The translations under genes and the position numbers were made by a program. A stretch of DNA of 64,000 bases from Candidatus Dormiibacterota bacterium. GTDB taxonomy: Bacteria > Acidobacteriota > Polarisedimenticolia > Gp22-AA2. The notes beneath the pieces are model-generated. The model searched no databases. It worked only from the letters and a program-made list of their open reading frames with translations, and was not told where the DNA came from. The stretch lies in contig DASQAT010000035.1 in assembly GCA_035635555.1 (NCBI GenBank), positions 297,316 through 361,315 on the forward strand. The letters are read 5' to 3'. Within the stretch, counting starts at the first letter, position 1; each line of letters begins with the position of its first letter. This document shows positions 1 to 9,210 of the stretch, piece after piece.

Positions 1-2
1 CC

Positions 3-1604
3 CTGTTCGCCCTGGCGACGATCGTCCTCGTCTTCACGTTCGCGCGTTCCCGGCTGGGGGAGACGGGGGCGTGGCTCGCGGGACTGACGCTGGCGCTGTC
101 GCCGCTGTTCATCGTGTTCGGGCGGATCGTCATCTTCGACATGATGCTGACCTTCTGCATGACGGTCGCGGTCCTCGCGGCGTTCGAAGCGCTGGAGTCG
201 GAGTCGCGCCGGGTCCTGCCGGCCACCCTGTTCTTCGCCGCCGCGGGGCTCGGCACGATCTGCAAGGGGCCGGTCGCCCTGATCGTGCCGCTCCTGGTCG
301 CCGTGGCCTGGGCCCTCGTGCGGGGCCGGCCGCGGGCCCTCGGTCGGCTGCGCTTCGGGACGGGAGCGGTCGTGTACTTCGCAATCATCGTCCCCTGGCT
401 CGTCCTGGTCGAGGCGCGCAATCCCGGCTACCTGCGCTACGCGATCATCGGCGAGAACCTGGAGCGCATGACCTCGAACCGGTTCGAGACGGCGCGCCCC
501 TTCTTCTTTTATGCGAAGGTCATCGTGCCGGGTCTGTTCCCGTTCATCCTGCTCTGCGCCGTCGCCGGCTGGCGCCGCGCGCGCGCGTCGTTCTCCGGCC
601 GCCCGTTCAAGGAAGCCTGGCGCGCCGCCCGCGCACGGCTGGCGGGCGAATCGGACGCGCGGCGGCTGCTGGTGGCGTTCGCCTCGACCTGGCTCTCCGT
701 CGTGCTTCTGTTCTTCTCGCTCATCGCCTCGAAGCGGCCGTCGTACATGGTGCCGTGCTCGATCCCCGTCGCCATCCTCTGCGGTCACCTGTGGGGCAGC
801 GCCTTCGAGAGACGTCGCGAAGAGGCGGACGCGACCCGCGCCGCCCTGACCATCGGGCTGACCGGGATCGCGATCCTGTGTGCCGCGGCCGGATTCGTCG
901 CGATTCTCGCCGGTCCCGCGGGACTGGCGACGGGATTCTCGCAGGGGAAGTATGACGCGCTCCTGTCGAATCACCTCCTGTTCGGCGGGACCGGCGCGGG
1001 GCTTGTGGCCGCGGCGGCCCTGCTGTTCGCGACGCGGCGGCTCGAGCGGCCGGCCGCGGCCTTCGCCGCCGCGGTCCTGCCGATAGCCGTGATCGTGCCG
1101 CTGGCGCACGCCACGAGCGGCTACCTCGACGAGGCGCGCTCCTCCCGCCCCGTCAGCCGCTTCCTCGCCGCGCACCTGAACCCGGGCGACATGGTGATCT
1201 GCTACGAACAGTTCCGCCCCGGCCTGAACTTCTATCTGCGCCGGCCGATCCATCTCGTGACCACCGGCACGCCGTTCTCGTCCTGGTACATCAAGGCGCA
1301 CCTCGACGAGATGGGGCGCGATCCGAATTTTCCGATCATCTCGAGCGGGCAGATGCGGCGCCTGCTCGAGGCGCCTGCCCCCGGCGTCTATGTCCTGGTG
1401 CCCCGCCGCATGTACGACCGGCTGCTCGAGGAGACGGGCGGCCTCCTGCGCCCCGAGCCGATCTACGAGGACCTCGGCGCCGGCCTGTTCGTGCGCGCGG
1501 CGGGCGGTCGCGATCGCATGGCACGAGCGTCCATGGCGCCTCCCGGCGTGCTATCCTTCTGGTCCCACCAGCGCGCCGGGGCTCCGGTCCCAGGCGTGGA
1601 TTGA
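3..1604 (+). CDS. PMT/ArnT-like membrane glycosyltransferase (5' truncated)
   Basis: The reading frame is open at the left edge, so the N-terminus, including the usual catalytic Asp loop, lies outside the window. What remains is a polytopic membrane protein with repeated hydrophobic segments (for example around 215-310, 370-410 and 520-560). The phrase MMLTFCMTVAVLAAF followed by CKGPVAL is typical of the GT39/GT83 (ArnT, dolichyl-phosphate-mannose) fold. The C-terminal ~150 residues form a soluble domain. Such enzymes move lipid-linked sugars onto lipid A, proteins or glycans on the periplasmic side of the inner membrane. The donor and acceptor cannot be told from sequence. asnB starts 27 bp downstream in the same direction. 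Confidence 0.75.
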   Translation: MFALATIVLVFTFARSRLGETGAWLAGLTLALSPLFIVFGRIVIFDMMLTFCMTVAVLAAFEALESESRRVLPATLFFAAAGLGTICKGPVALIVPLLVAVAWALVRGRPRALGRLRFGTGAVVYFAIIVPWLVLVEARNPGYLRYAIIGENLERMTSNRFETARPFFFYAKVIVPGLFPFILLCAVAGWRRARASFSGRPFKEAWRAARARLAGESDARRLLVAFASTWLSVVLLFFSLIASKRPSYMVPCSIPVAILCGHLWGSAFERRREEADATRAALTIGLTGIAILCAAAGFVAILAGPAGLATGFSQGKYDALLSNHLLFGGTGAGLVAAAALLFATRRLERPAAAFAAAVLPIAVIVPLAHATSGYLDEARSSRPVSRFLAAHLNPGDMVICYEQFRPGLNFYLRRPIHLVTTGTPFSSWYIKAHLDEMGRDPNFPIISSGQMRRLLEAPAPGVYVLVPRRMYDRLLEETGGLLRPEPIYEDLGAGLFVRAAGGRDRMARASMAPPGVLSFWSHQRAGAPVPGVD

Positions 1605-1631
1605 AGTCCTTCGGGAGGCTCCAGGCAGAAG

Positions 1632-3632
1632 ATGTGCGGCATCGTCGGCATCGCTGATCTGCGCGGGAACGGGCGGCCCGATCCGGGCCTGGTCGCGACC
1701 ATGGCCGACACGATGGCCCACCGCGGCCCGGACGGCGCGTGCGTCGTCGAGGTCGGAGCCGGCCACACGGCCCACCTGACCTTCGGGTTCCGCCGGCTGA
1801 GCATCCTCGACCTCGGAGCGGGAGCGCGCGCCTACGCCGACGAGGCGGGGCGCTTCCGCGTCATCTGCAACGGCGAGATCTACAACGACCCCGAGCTGAG
1901 GCGCGGCCTGATCGGGCGCGGCCACCGCTTCGAGACCCGCTGCGACACGGAGGTCATCCCGCACCTGTACGAGGAGCACGGCCTGTCGTTCGTCCATCAC
2001 CTCGACGGCATGTTCGCCTTCGCCGTGTTCGACGCGCGCGACAATCGCCTGGTCCTCGGACGCGACCGCGCCGGCGAGAAGCCGCTGTATTACCTCGAGC
2101 AGGACGGCGAGGTGATGTTCGCCTCGGAGATCAAGGCGCTCCTGGCGCACCCGCGCGTGAACCCGCAGCCGGACCTGCGCGCCCTCACCCGTTACCTTCT
2201 GTACGGATACTTTCCGGCGCCGCACACGCCGTTCGCCGGCGTGCGCAAGCTGCCGGCCGGCCACCTGCTCATCGCCGAGAGCGGGCGGCTGCGGATCGAA
2301 CCGTACTGGGACCTGAAGCGGATCTTCCGGGGAGAGTATGCGGCGGTCGGGCGGGACGCGGCCCCAACGGGCGCGGAAGCCGCCCGGCGGCCGCCGGGCT
2401 TCTCCGACCCGACAGAGGACGAGGCGGCCCGCGAGGTGCGCCGTCTCCTCGAGGAGGCGGTACGCCTGCGGTTGCGGGCCGACGTGCCGGTCGGAGTGTT
2501 CTTCAGCGGAGGCGTGGATTCCTCCTCGATCGCGGCCCTGGCCGTGGACATCACCGGCGGCCCCGTGCCCACGTTCACGCTCGGCTTCGACGACCCGGAC
2601 TTCAACGAGGCGGACTACGCGCGGCGCGCCGCCGCGCATTTCGGGACCGACCACCACGAGACGATCGTGGGCGAGCCGCAGATGCTCGAAGCGCTCCTGT
2701 CGATGGCGCGCGTCCTCGACGAGCCCCTGGCCGACGCCTCGATCGTGCCGACTCATCTGCTGTCGCGCTTCGCACGGGAGCACGTGAAGGTGACGCTCGG
2801 TGGCGAGGGGGGGGACGAGCTGTTCGCCGGCTACCCGACCTACATCGGCGACCGTCTGGCGCGCTCCTACATGCGCCTCCCGGCCGCCGTGCGCGGGCTG
2901 GTGCGCCGGACGGTCGAGATGATCCCGCCCGCCTTCAACAACGTCGGGACGGAGTACCTCCTCAAGAAATTCGTCGCCGGCGCCGAGCTGCCGCAGGCGG
3001 TGCGCCACCAGTTCTGGTTCGGCGCCTTCCCTCCCGACCGCCAGCAGGACTTGCTGTCGCCGGAGGCGCTCGCCCTCATCGCCGCCTCCCCCGGCCCGCC
3101 GAACGATCCCGTGGCGGAAACGCGCGCCATCGTCGACGGCCTCCCGGTCCGCCACCCGCTCGACGCCCTGCTCGCGACCGATTTCCTGATGTTCCTGCAG
3201 GACGATCTCCTGACCAAGGTGGACCGCGCCTCCATGGCGACGTCGCTCGAGGTCAGGGCGCCGTTCCTGCACCACCCGCTGGTCGAGTACGTCGTGGCGC
3301 TCCCGGCAAGGCTGAAGCTCCGCCGCCTGACCTCGAAGTACATTCTGAAGCGGGCGATGCGCGACCGTCTGACCCCCGAGGTCAGCGGCCGGCGCAAGCG
3401 CGGCTTCAACATCCCGATGGCGCGCTTCATGCACCGGAGCCTCGCCCCGCTTATGCGGCGGGCCCTGGCCCCCGAACGCGTACGGGCCGGCGGCATCCTG
3501 CGTCCCGAGACGGTCACCCGCCTTCTGGAGGAGCACATGGAGCGCCGGCGCGACAACGGACGGCTCCTGTGGAATCTCCTGATGCTGCAGCTCTGGCAGT
3601 CGCGGCACTTCGGGGGCGGGGATCTTCTTTAG
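1632..3632 (+). CDS. asnB: Asparagine synthase (glutamine-hydrolysing)
   Basis: The protein starts MCGIVGI, so Cys2 after Met removal is the class II glutaminase nucleophile. The N-terminal amidotransferase half (residues 1-210) carries the RGPDG and CNGEIYN signatures. The C-terminal synthetase half has the PP-loop ATP motif SGGVDSS near residue 291 and GGEGGDELFAGY near 390. At 666 aa it is close to the long bacterial AsnB type often found with exopolysaccharide or exosortase loci. It converts Asp, Gln and ATP to Asn and Glu. An insertion around residues 235-265 (rich in Ala and Pro) is not typical. It lies downstream of a glycosyltransferase, so a role in surface glycan synthesis is possible but only inferred. 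Confidence 0.93.
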   Translation: MCGIVGIADLRGNGRPDPGLVATMADTMAHRGPDGACVVEVGAGHTAHLTFGFRRLSILDLGAGARAYADEAGRFRVICNGEIYNDPELRRGLIGRGHRFETRCDTEVIPHLYEEHGLSFVHHLDGMFAFAVFDARDNRLVLGRDRAGEKPLYYLEQDGEVMFASEIKALLAHPRVNPQPDLRALTRYLLYGYFPAPHTPFAGVRKLPAGHLLIAESGRLRIEPYWDLKRIFRGEYAAVGRDAAPTGAEAARRPPGFSDPTEDEAAREVRRLLEEAVRLRLRADVPVGVFFSGGVDSSSIAALAVDITGGPVPTFTLGFDDPDFNEADYARRAAAHFGTDHHETIVGEPQMLEALLSMARVLDEPLADASIVPTHLLSRFAREHVKVTLGGEGGDELFAGYPTYIGDRLARSYMRLPAAVRGLVRRTVEMIPPAFNNVGTEYLLKKFVAGAELPQAVRHQFWFGAFPPDRQQDLLSPEALALIAASPGPPNDPVAETRAIVDGLPVRHPLDALLATDFLMFLQDDLLTKVDRASMATSLEVRAPFLHHPLVEYVVALPARLKLRRLTSKYILKRAMRDRLTPEVSGRRKRGFNIPMARFMHRSLAPLMRRALAPERVRAGGILRPETVTRLLEEHMERRRDNGRLLWNLLMLQLWQSRHFGGGDLL

Positions 3633-4240
3633 ATCGTGCCGAGTGCTGTGAGGGCGTGCGGCAGGACGAGGCGGGCCCACTCCGCGTACACGGCGCCCGA
3701 AGGATGCAGACCATCCGGCGCGGTCATCGATCCCGACCCGGCCGAGGCGGCGCGCCGTGACACGACAGTGACATCGACGTAGCGCGCCCCTGCCCCGTCC
3801 GTCTCCCTGCGGTTGGCCTCGTTGAAGCGATCGATTTCGGCGGCGATACGCGCGCGATCGCGCCCCTCCGCGAACGGGGTGGCGCCCCAGTCGGGGATCG
3901 ACAGGACGACGACGCGGCCCGCCTCGCCTCCCGCGAGCGACACCGCCCGCCGCAACAGGGACCGGAAACGAGTCCGGTACTCCTCGACCCCTCCCCCGCG
4001 GTACTGGTCGTTGACGCCGACGAGCACAGACACGAGATCGAACGGACCCCTCAGATCCATCCGGTCGATGCCGGCCCCGAGCTCCCGCGTCGTCCAGCCG
4101 GTCCGCGCGACGATCTCGGGGTTCCCGATGGCGAATCCCTGGAGAAGGAGCAGCGCGGCGAGCCGGACCGGAAGGCTCTCCTCCGGCTCGACCCCTTCGC
4201 CGACGGTGTACGAATCACCCAGAGCGAGATAGCGCACCAC
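3629..4240 (-). CDS. SGNH/GDSL-family hydrolase
   Basis: A 203-aa protein with all four SGNH blocks: block I LGDSYTVGEG gives the nucleophile Ser10, a central Gly follows, block III reads VGVNDQYR, and block V is DGLHPSG near the C-terminus with the catalytic Asp and His. Such enzymes are esterases, lipases or acyl-thioesterases. No signal peptide is seen, so it is probably cytosolic. Its stop codon overlaps that of asnB tail to tail. It is followed six bases upstream by the acetyltransferase gene on the same strand, so the two are probably co-transcribed. The substrate is unknown. Confidence 0.85.
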   Translation of the reverse strand: MVRYLALGDSYTVGEGVEPEESLPVRLAALLLLQGFAIGNPEIVARTGWTTRELGAGIDRMDLRGPFDLVSVLVGVNDQYRGGGVEEYRTRFRSLLRRAVSLAGGEAGRVVVLSIPDWGATPFAEGRDRARIAAEIDRFNEANRRETDGAGARYVDVTVVSRRAASAGSGSMTAPDGLHPSGAVYAEWARLVLPHALTALGTI

Positions 4241-4246
4241 GGCCGC

Positions 4247-4768
4247 CTACTCCCGCACCATGGCGTACAGCACGAGATCGATCGTCCGGCCGTCCTTGGT
4301 GATCCCCTTGCGCAGGCGGGCCTCCCGCGTGTAGCCGGCCTTCTCGAGGACGCGCATCGACGCGCGGTTCCCCTCGAACACGCCGGCGTACAGGCGCACG
4401 AGATCGAACCGGCCGAAGGCGTGGCCGGTGACCGCGCGCAGCGCCTCGGTCGCGATGCCGCGTCCCCAGAACTCCTGGCCCAGCCAGTAGCCGATCTCGG
4501 CCGAGCGACGGCGGACGTCCTTCTTGAGATGGAACCCGATGGCGCCGGCGGCGGCGCCGTCCACGGCGATGGCGAAATGCGTCTCCGGATCCAGAGCCGC
4601 CGCCTCCCTGATCCAGCGCTCGGCGTCGGCGAGAGAGTACGGGTGCGGGAACTGATCGCGCAGGTTGATCCAGACCGAGCGGTTGTTGGCGTGCCGCGCC
4701 AGGGACGGCGCGTCGTCCGGCCGGAAGCTCCGCACGACGCAGCGGGACAGAACCATCTCCATCGCCAC
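4247..4768 (-). CDS. GNAT-family N-acetyltransferase (RimJ/RimL type)
   Basis: A 173-aa single-domain protein. It opens with a typical RimJ/L beginning, MVLSRCVVRSFRPDDAPSLA, then AERWIREAA. The acetyl-CoA binding region reads IGYWLGQEFWGRGIATEAL, with the Gln/Arg-x-x-Gly-x-Gly/Ala signature as GRGIATE. The motif RASMRVLEKAGY is the conserved C-terminal helix. It should acetylate an N-terminal amine or small-molecule amine in the cytosol. It forms a two-gene unit with the SGNH hydrolase downstream. The amidase gene is divergent, so the 130-bp gap 4,769-4,898 must hold both promoters. Confidence 0.85.
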   Translation of the reverse strand: MAMEMVLSRCVVRSFRPDDAPSLARHANNRSVWINLRDQFPHPYSLADAERWIREAAALDPETHFAIAVDGAAAGAIGFHLKKDVRRRSAEIGYWLGQEFWGRGIATEALRAVTGHAFGRFDLVRLYAGVFEGNRASMRVLEKAGYTREARLRKGITKDGRTIDLVLYAMVRE

Positions 4769-4898
4769 GCCCCCAGTTGCCCGGAAATGCTACTACACAC
4801 GCGTGTCCTTGAGTCGACGCCATGCGTGTGTTAGGCTGCCGACCGGTCTTTGGGCGGCCCCCGCGCGCTGCGGGTCGGGCCGCCGGGAGTGTCCCCCG

Positions 4899-6200
4899 AT
4901 GTCCTTGGTCAGGCCGGGCCGCGTCGCCGCGACCCTCCTCTCGATCAGTGTCGTTGCGCTGGCAGCCGCCGCGACGACCCCGAGCCTCGCCCAGGACCAG
5001 CCGCTGCGGTTCACGCTGAAGACGATCGACAACGAGGCGGGGGTGCGCGTCGTCCTCGAGTTCACGCGCAAGCCGGCGTACGAGATCCACCGCGACTCCA
5101 AGCGGGTGTACGTGACGCTCAACGAGTCCTCGGTCGAGCCGCCGTTCAAGAAGAAGGAGTACAACGGGGCGGTCCTCGAGAAGATGAAGTTCATCGAGGG
5201 GTTCCGGACCTCCGAGCTGGTGCTGTACATCGGCGACGATTTCTCGACCTTCTCGACCTTCGAGATGGGCGAGCCGTTCCGCATCGTCCTCGACCTGCGC
5301 AAGAAGCAGGGGCCCTCGATCTCCGTGACCGTCCCGACGCCGGGCGGCGGCATCCCGCCCGGCCCCGCCCCGGGAGGAACGGGCCGCGGCGCGGGCGCGC
5401 AGGGCACCCCGGGTCCGTCGGGCCCAGCACCGGCGCCGGGCGGAGCCGAGCCGCCGGTAACACCCTCGACCGGAGGGGGCGCCCCCCCGTCGGGCCAGCC
5501 GCCCCCGCAGTCCGCCTTCGTCGTCGTAATCGATCCGGGGCACGGCGGCGACGACACGGGTGCCCTGGGCCCCTCGGGTCTCGCCGAGAAGGACGTCACG
5601 CTCGACGTGGCGAAGCGCCTCAAGGCGCGCATCCAGTCCGAGATGGACGCCGAGGTCATCCTGACGCGCGACACCGACAAGACACTGGCTCTCGATGATC
5701 GGACGTCGATCGCCAACCACAACCACGCCGATCTCTACATCTCCATCCACGCCAACGCTTCGCGGCGCGGCAACGCGCGCGGCGCCGAGACCTATTTCCT
5801 GTCGTACCAGGCGACCGACGACGAGGCGCGCGCCGTGGCGGCGATCGAGAACAACACGCTCGGTCTCGAAGAGGGGGTGCAGAAGAACGGCAACCTCGAG
5901 ATGATCCTGTGGGACCTGGCGCAGTCGGCCTTCCTCAAGGAGTCGAGTGTCTTTGCCGAGATGATCCAGGAGCACCTGAACGACGTTCTCGACATCGCCA
6001 ACCGCGGCATCAAGCAGGCGCCGTTCCGCGTCCTGATGGGCGCGACCATGCCGGCTGTCCTCATCGAAGTCGCGTTCATCACCAGCCCCGAAGAGGAAAA
6101 ACGCCTCAAGGACGCGGCCTTCAAGGACAGGCTGGCCGGCGCCATCTTCGACAGCGTCAGGAAATTCCACGACAAGTACGTCCAGGCGCGCTCCCGGTGA
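4899..6200 (+). CDS. N-acetylmuramoyl-L-alanine amidase with AMIN domain
   Basis: A periplasmic cell-wall hydrolase of the AmiC type. An N-terminal signal sequence (MSLVRPGRVAATLL to SLAQ) precedes an AMIN domain (about residues 35-140). A Pro/Gly-rich linker (about 140-205) leads to an Amidase_3 domain. The zinc ligands are visible as His in IDPGHGG, Glu in LAEKDV and His in ISIHANAS, with the catalytic Glu in LIEVAF. It cleaves the MurNAc-L-Ala amide bond during daughter-cell separation. The ATG at 4,899 is chosen because it gives a clean signal peptide; a longer upstream frame would start inside the divergent promoter. The stop overlaps the next gene by four bases (GTGA). Confidence 0.92.
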   Translation: MSLVRPGRVAATLLSISVVALAAAATTPSLAQDQPLRFTLKTIDNEAGVRVVLEFTRKPAYEIHRDSKRVYVTLNESSVEPPFKKKEYNGAVLEKMKFIEGFRTSELVLYIGDDFSTFSTFEMGEPFRIVLDLRKKQGPSISVTVPTPGGGIPPGPAPGGTGRGAGAQGTPGPSGPAPAPGGAEPPVTPSTGGGAPPSGQPPPQSAFVVVIDPGHGGDDTGALGPSGLAEKDVTLDVAKRLKARIQSEMDAEVILTRDTDKTLALDDRTSIANHNHADLYISIHANASRRGNARGAETYFLSYQATDDEARAVAAIENNTLGLEEGVQKNGNLEMILWDLAQSAFLKESSVFAEMIQEHLNDVLDIANRGIKQAPFRVLMGATMPAVLIEVAFITSPEEEKRLKDAAFKDRLAGAIFDSVRKFHDKYVQARSR

Positions 6201-6904
6201 AGCGGGAGACGATCGTCCTCGGCGCGGTGGCCGCCGTCTGCACCGCCCTGCTCGTCGCGGCCCTGGTGATGCGCACCGGCGGGCACGCCGGCGGGGCGAC
6301 GCAGGCGGGGGTCGCGCCAAATCCCGAAGCCGGCGCCCAGCCGGGCGGCGAGGAGACGCCCCCCTCCGCCCCCGCGGCGCCCGGCTCTCCGGCCGCGGCC
6401 CCCTCCCCGGCCGCCACGGCCACACCGGCGGAGACGCCCTCCTTCACCTCCGAGCAGAACCGCCGCGAGGTGACCCTGTTCTTCCAGGAGGTCGACAGCG
6501 AGTCGCTCGGTCCGGAGAAGAGGAAGATCTTCCTGACCTCCTCGGCCGCCGACCAGGCGAAGCAGATCGTGGTCGAGCTGATCAACGGGCCTCTGGAGAA
6601 GGGTCTCCTGCCGACGCTGCCTCCCCAGACGCGCCTGCGCGGCCTCTACCTCGACCGCTCCGGCACCGCCTACGTCGACTTCAGCAGCGAGCTCGTCGAC
6701 TTCCATCCCGGCGGGACGGACGAGGAGATCGCCACGATCTTCTCGATCGTGGACTCGCTCGTCTACAACCTGCCGCAGATCAAGCGGGTGCACATCCTCG
6801 TCAACGGCGAGGAGCGCGACACGCTCAAGAGCCACCTCGATCTCAGGCGCGACTACGCCAAGGACATGTCGATCGTGGACATGGACCGCAAGAGCGCGCC
6901 GTAG
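6197..6904 (+). CDS. GerMN-domain (sporulation/germination GerM-like) envelope protein
   Basis: The GTG start overlaps the amidase stop (GTGA), indicating translational coupling. The 235-aa product has an N-terminal membrane anchor (LGAVAAVCTALLVAALV), then an Ala/Pro-rich linker to about residue 85. A GerMN domain follows: VTLFFQEVDSESL, LINGP and GTAYVDFSSEL are the family landmarks, ending in a VHILVNGEE segment. GerMN domains occur in envelope proteins next to murein amidases and murI in many non-sporulating bacteria. Here it sits between exactly those two, so a role in peptidoglycan remodelling is inferred rather than shown. Confidence 0.85.
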   Translation: MKRETIVLGAVAAVCTALLVAALVMRTGGHAGGATQAGVAPNPEAGAQPGGEETPPSAPAAPGSPAAAPSPAATATPAETPSFTSEQNRREVTLFFQEVDSESLGPEKRKIFLTSSAADQAKQIVVELINGPLEKGLLPTLPPQTRLRGLYLDRSGTAYVDFSSELVDFHPGGTDEEIATIFSIVDSLVYNLPQIKRVHILVNGEERDTLKSHLDLRRDYAKDMSIVDMDRKSAP

Positions 6905-6912
6905 GGCACGGC

Positions 6913-7722
6913 GTGCGCGACGCGGGCATCGGGGTCTTCGACTCGGGAATCGGCGGGCTGACCGTCTTCAAGGCGCTGAAGGAGACGCTGCCCGCCGGCG
7001 AGCGGCTGGTCTACCTCGGGGACACGGCGCGCGTTCCCTACGGCACCAAGTCGGACGAAACGGTCACCCGCTATGCGCTCGAAGGGGCGCTCTTTCTGGA
7101 GCGCCGCGGCATCAAGGCGCTGGTCATCGCCTGCAACACGATGTCGGCGGTGGCCCTCCCCGATCTGCAGCGCCGGCTGAGGCTGCCGGTCGTCGGGGTG
7201 ATCGGCCCGGGGGCCGAGGCCGCCTGCCTCGCCACCCGCCGGCAGATCATCGGCGTCATCGGCACAGCCGCCACGATCAAGAGCGGCGCTTACGCGCGCG
7301 CCATCGCCACCCACCTGCCGCAGGCGCGCGTGGTCGGCCGCGCCTGCCCGCTGTTCGTGCCGCTGGCGGAGGAGGGTTGGGTGGATAATGACGTCGCCCG
7401 CGCCACCGCCGCGCTCTACCTGCGCGATCTCGCGGCCGAAGGGATCGACACGCTGGTCCTCGGGTGCACGCACTACCCGCTCCTGGCGGGCGTGATCGGC
7501 GAGGCGGTCGGCCCCCGGGTCACGCTGGTCGACTCGGCGCGGGCGACGGCGAGGGTCGTGCGGGGCCGGCTCGTCGAGCGCGGGCTCCTGAACGAGGGGC
7601 CGGGCCCTCCGGGCGGCGACGATTTCTTCGTGACCGACTCGTCGGACCGCTTCCGCGAGGTCGGGTCGCGCTTTCTCGGCGGGCCGCTCGAGAGGCTCGA
7701 GCAGATCGACATTCAGGGTTGA
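6913..7722 (+). CDS. murI: Glutamate racemase
   Basis: It provides D-glutamate for peptidoglycan by inverting L-Glu through two catalytic cysteines. Both are present: Cys in VIACNTMSAVALP and Cys in LVLGCTHYPLL. The N-terminal GVFDSGIGGLTV and PYGTKS motifs are also canonical. Length is 269 aa, as in the family. It begins with GTG eight bases after the GerMN stop, in a run of cell-envelope genes, and is followed by rph after 19 bp. Confident assignment. Confidence 0.96.
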   Translation: MRDAGIGVFDSGIGGLTVFKALKETLPAGERLVYLGDTARVPYGTKSDETVTRYALEGALFLERRGIKALVIACNTMSAVALPDLQRRLRLPVVGVIGPGAEAACLATRRQIIGVIGTAATIKSGAYARAIATHLPQARVVGRACPLFVPLAEEGWVDNDVARATAALYLRDLAAEGIDTLVLGCTHYPLLAGVIGEAVGPRVTLVDSARATARVVRGRLVERGLLNEGPGPPGGDDFFVTDSSDRFREVGSRFLGGPLERLEQIDIQG

Positions 7723-7741
7723 GTCTCCCTACGGAGGACGG

Positions 7742-8488
7742 ATGCAGCGGCAGGACGGCAGGAGCGAACGCGACATGCGACCGGTCGAGATCCAGACCGG
7801 CGTCAACATCTACGCGGAGGGGTCGGCCCTCATCAAGATCGGCAACACGCACGTGATCTGCACCGCGAGCGTCGAGGACAAGGTGCCCCCCTTCCTGCGC
7901 GACACCAACCAGGGATGGATCACGTCCGAGTACGGCATGATCCCGCGCGCCACCGACCAGCGCACGCAGAGGGAGGCGACGCGCGGCAAGGCCTCCGGCC
8001 GGACGCAGGAGATCCAGAGGCTGATCGGGCGGTCGCTGCGAGCCGTCGCCGAGATGAAGGCGCTCGGCTCGCGCACCGTCTGGATCGACTGCGATGTCAT
8101 CCAGGCCGACGGCGGCACGCGCACCGCCTCGATCACCGGCGCCTTCGTGGCGCTGGTGCTGGCGCTCGCGAAGATGAAGACGCTCAACAGGCTCAACGGC
8201 CCGCCGCTGCGCGGCATGGTCGCGGCCACCTCGGTCGGACTCCTCGGCGGTGTCCCGTTCCTGGACCTGAACTACTCGGAGGATTCGCAGGCGGACGTGG
8301 ACATGAACGTGGTGCGCACCGACTCCGGGCGTTACGTCGAGGTGCAGGGGACCGGCGAGAAGACGCCGTTCTCGCCCGAGGAGATGAAGGGGATGCTCGA
8401 TCTGGCCAACCACGGCGTCAACCACCTTTTCGAGCACCAGAGAAAGACCCTGCGCGAGGTCCTGCCGGCCCTGCTCCCACGTCCGTGA
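7742..8488 (+). CDS. rph: Ribonuclease PH
   Basis: A phosphorolytic 3'-5' exoribonuclease that trims tRNA 3' ends. The family core is clear: EIQTGVNIYAEGSALIKIGNT at the N-terminus, the basic RGKASGRTQEIQRLIGRSLRA segment, DCDVIQADGGTRTASITGA with the active-site Asp residues, and LDLNYSEDSQADVD. Length 248 aa is normal. The ATG at 7,742 follows an AGGAGGA-like site (acggaggacgg). Its stop overlaps the GTG start of rdgB. An rph-rdgB pair is a widespread arrangement. Confidence 0.96.
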   Translation: MQRQDGRSERDMRPVEIQTGVNIYAEGSALIKIGNTHVICTASVEDKVPPFLRDTNQGWITSEYGMIPRATDQRTQREATRGKASGRTQEIQRLIGRSLRAVAEMKALGSRTVWIDCDVIQADGGTRTASITGAFVALVLALAKMKTLNRLNGPPLRGMVAATSVGLLGGVPFLDLNYSEDSQADVDMNVVRTDSGRYVEVQGTGEKTPFSPEEMKGMLDLANHGVNHLFEHQRKTLREVLPALLPRP

Positions 8489-9114
8489 GCGCGGTCCGGT
8501 CCCGGCTTCTCGTCGCCACCTTCAATCCCGGCAAGGCGAGGGAGCTGGTGCGTCTTCTGGCCCCTCTCGGCATCGAGGTCCTGTCCCCCGCCGACCTCGG
8601 CATTCGCGAGCCGTACGAAGAGACCGCCGGCTCCTACGAGGAGAACGCCATCGGCAAGGCCCGGCATTACTCGGCGCTGGCGCGCCTGCCGGCCCTCGCG
8701 GACGACTCCGGCCTGGAGGTCGATGCCCTCGGCGGCCGCCCCGGCCCGCTCTCGGCGCGCTACGGGGCCGCCGATCTCGACGACGCGGGACGCAACCGGC
8801 TCCTGCTTCATGAGATCGAAGGCGTCCCGGAGGAGCGTCGCACCGCCCGATACGTCTCCGTCGCCGTCCTGGCCCGTCCCGCCGGCGATGAGCCGCGTCT
8901 GTTCCGCGCCGCCTGCGAAGGCCGCATCTCCCGGGAGCCGCGTGGGCGGAACGGTTTCGGCTACGACCCGATCTTCTTCTACCCTCCCTTCAACGCAACA
9001 TTCGGCGAAATCGACAACGCAAGAAAGGATCAGGTCTCCCACCGCGGCAAGGCGATGACCCAGGTCGCGTCTTTCCTGGCAACCCTTGAGGGTCGGAGCT
9101 TCCTCGAATCGTAG
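8485..9114 (+). CDS. rdgB: XTP/dITP pyrophosphatase
   Basis: A HAM1/RdgB house-cleaning NTPase that hydrolyses XTP, ITP and dITP to monophosphates. Motifs: the substrate-binding LLVATFNPGKARE at the N-terminus, SYEENAIGKARHY, LADDSGLEVDALGG with the metal-binding Asp, the GPLSARYG segment, and NGFGYDPIFFYP. 209 aa from the GTG at 8,485, which overlaps the rph stop by four bases; an in-frame extension further upstream would lie wholly inside rph. Last gene of the envelope/RNA operon that begins with the amidase. Confidence 0.95.
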   Translation: MSAVRSRLLVATFNPGKARELVRLLAPLGIEVLSPADLGIREPYEETAGSYEENAIGKARHYSALARLPALADDSGLEVDALGGRPGPLSARYGAADLDDAGRNRLLLHEIEGVPEERRTARYVSVAVLARPAGDEPRLFRAACEGRISREPRGRNGFGYDPIFFYPPFNATFGEIDNARKDQVSHRGKAMTQVASFLATLEGRSFLES

Positions 9115-9210
9115 CCCCGCACCTCCACCCCCCGGGCGGGACTCCGGGCCGGGGCGCGTTGACAGCAGGGGGCCACTTCCTTATGCTCCGCCCGACGGAG
9201 GCTCCCCCCC

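Noticed and set aside
1551..3680. Long open frame on the minus strand opposite asnB
   Set aside because: It is the antisense shadow of a high-GC gene; composition is rich in Arg, His, Val and Glu with no domain, and asnB motifs are on the plus strand.
4215..6425. 736-aa minus-strand frame across the amidase region
   Set aside because: Antisense of the amidase, which has intact catalytic motifs; the frame has no start context or recognisable domain.
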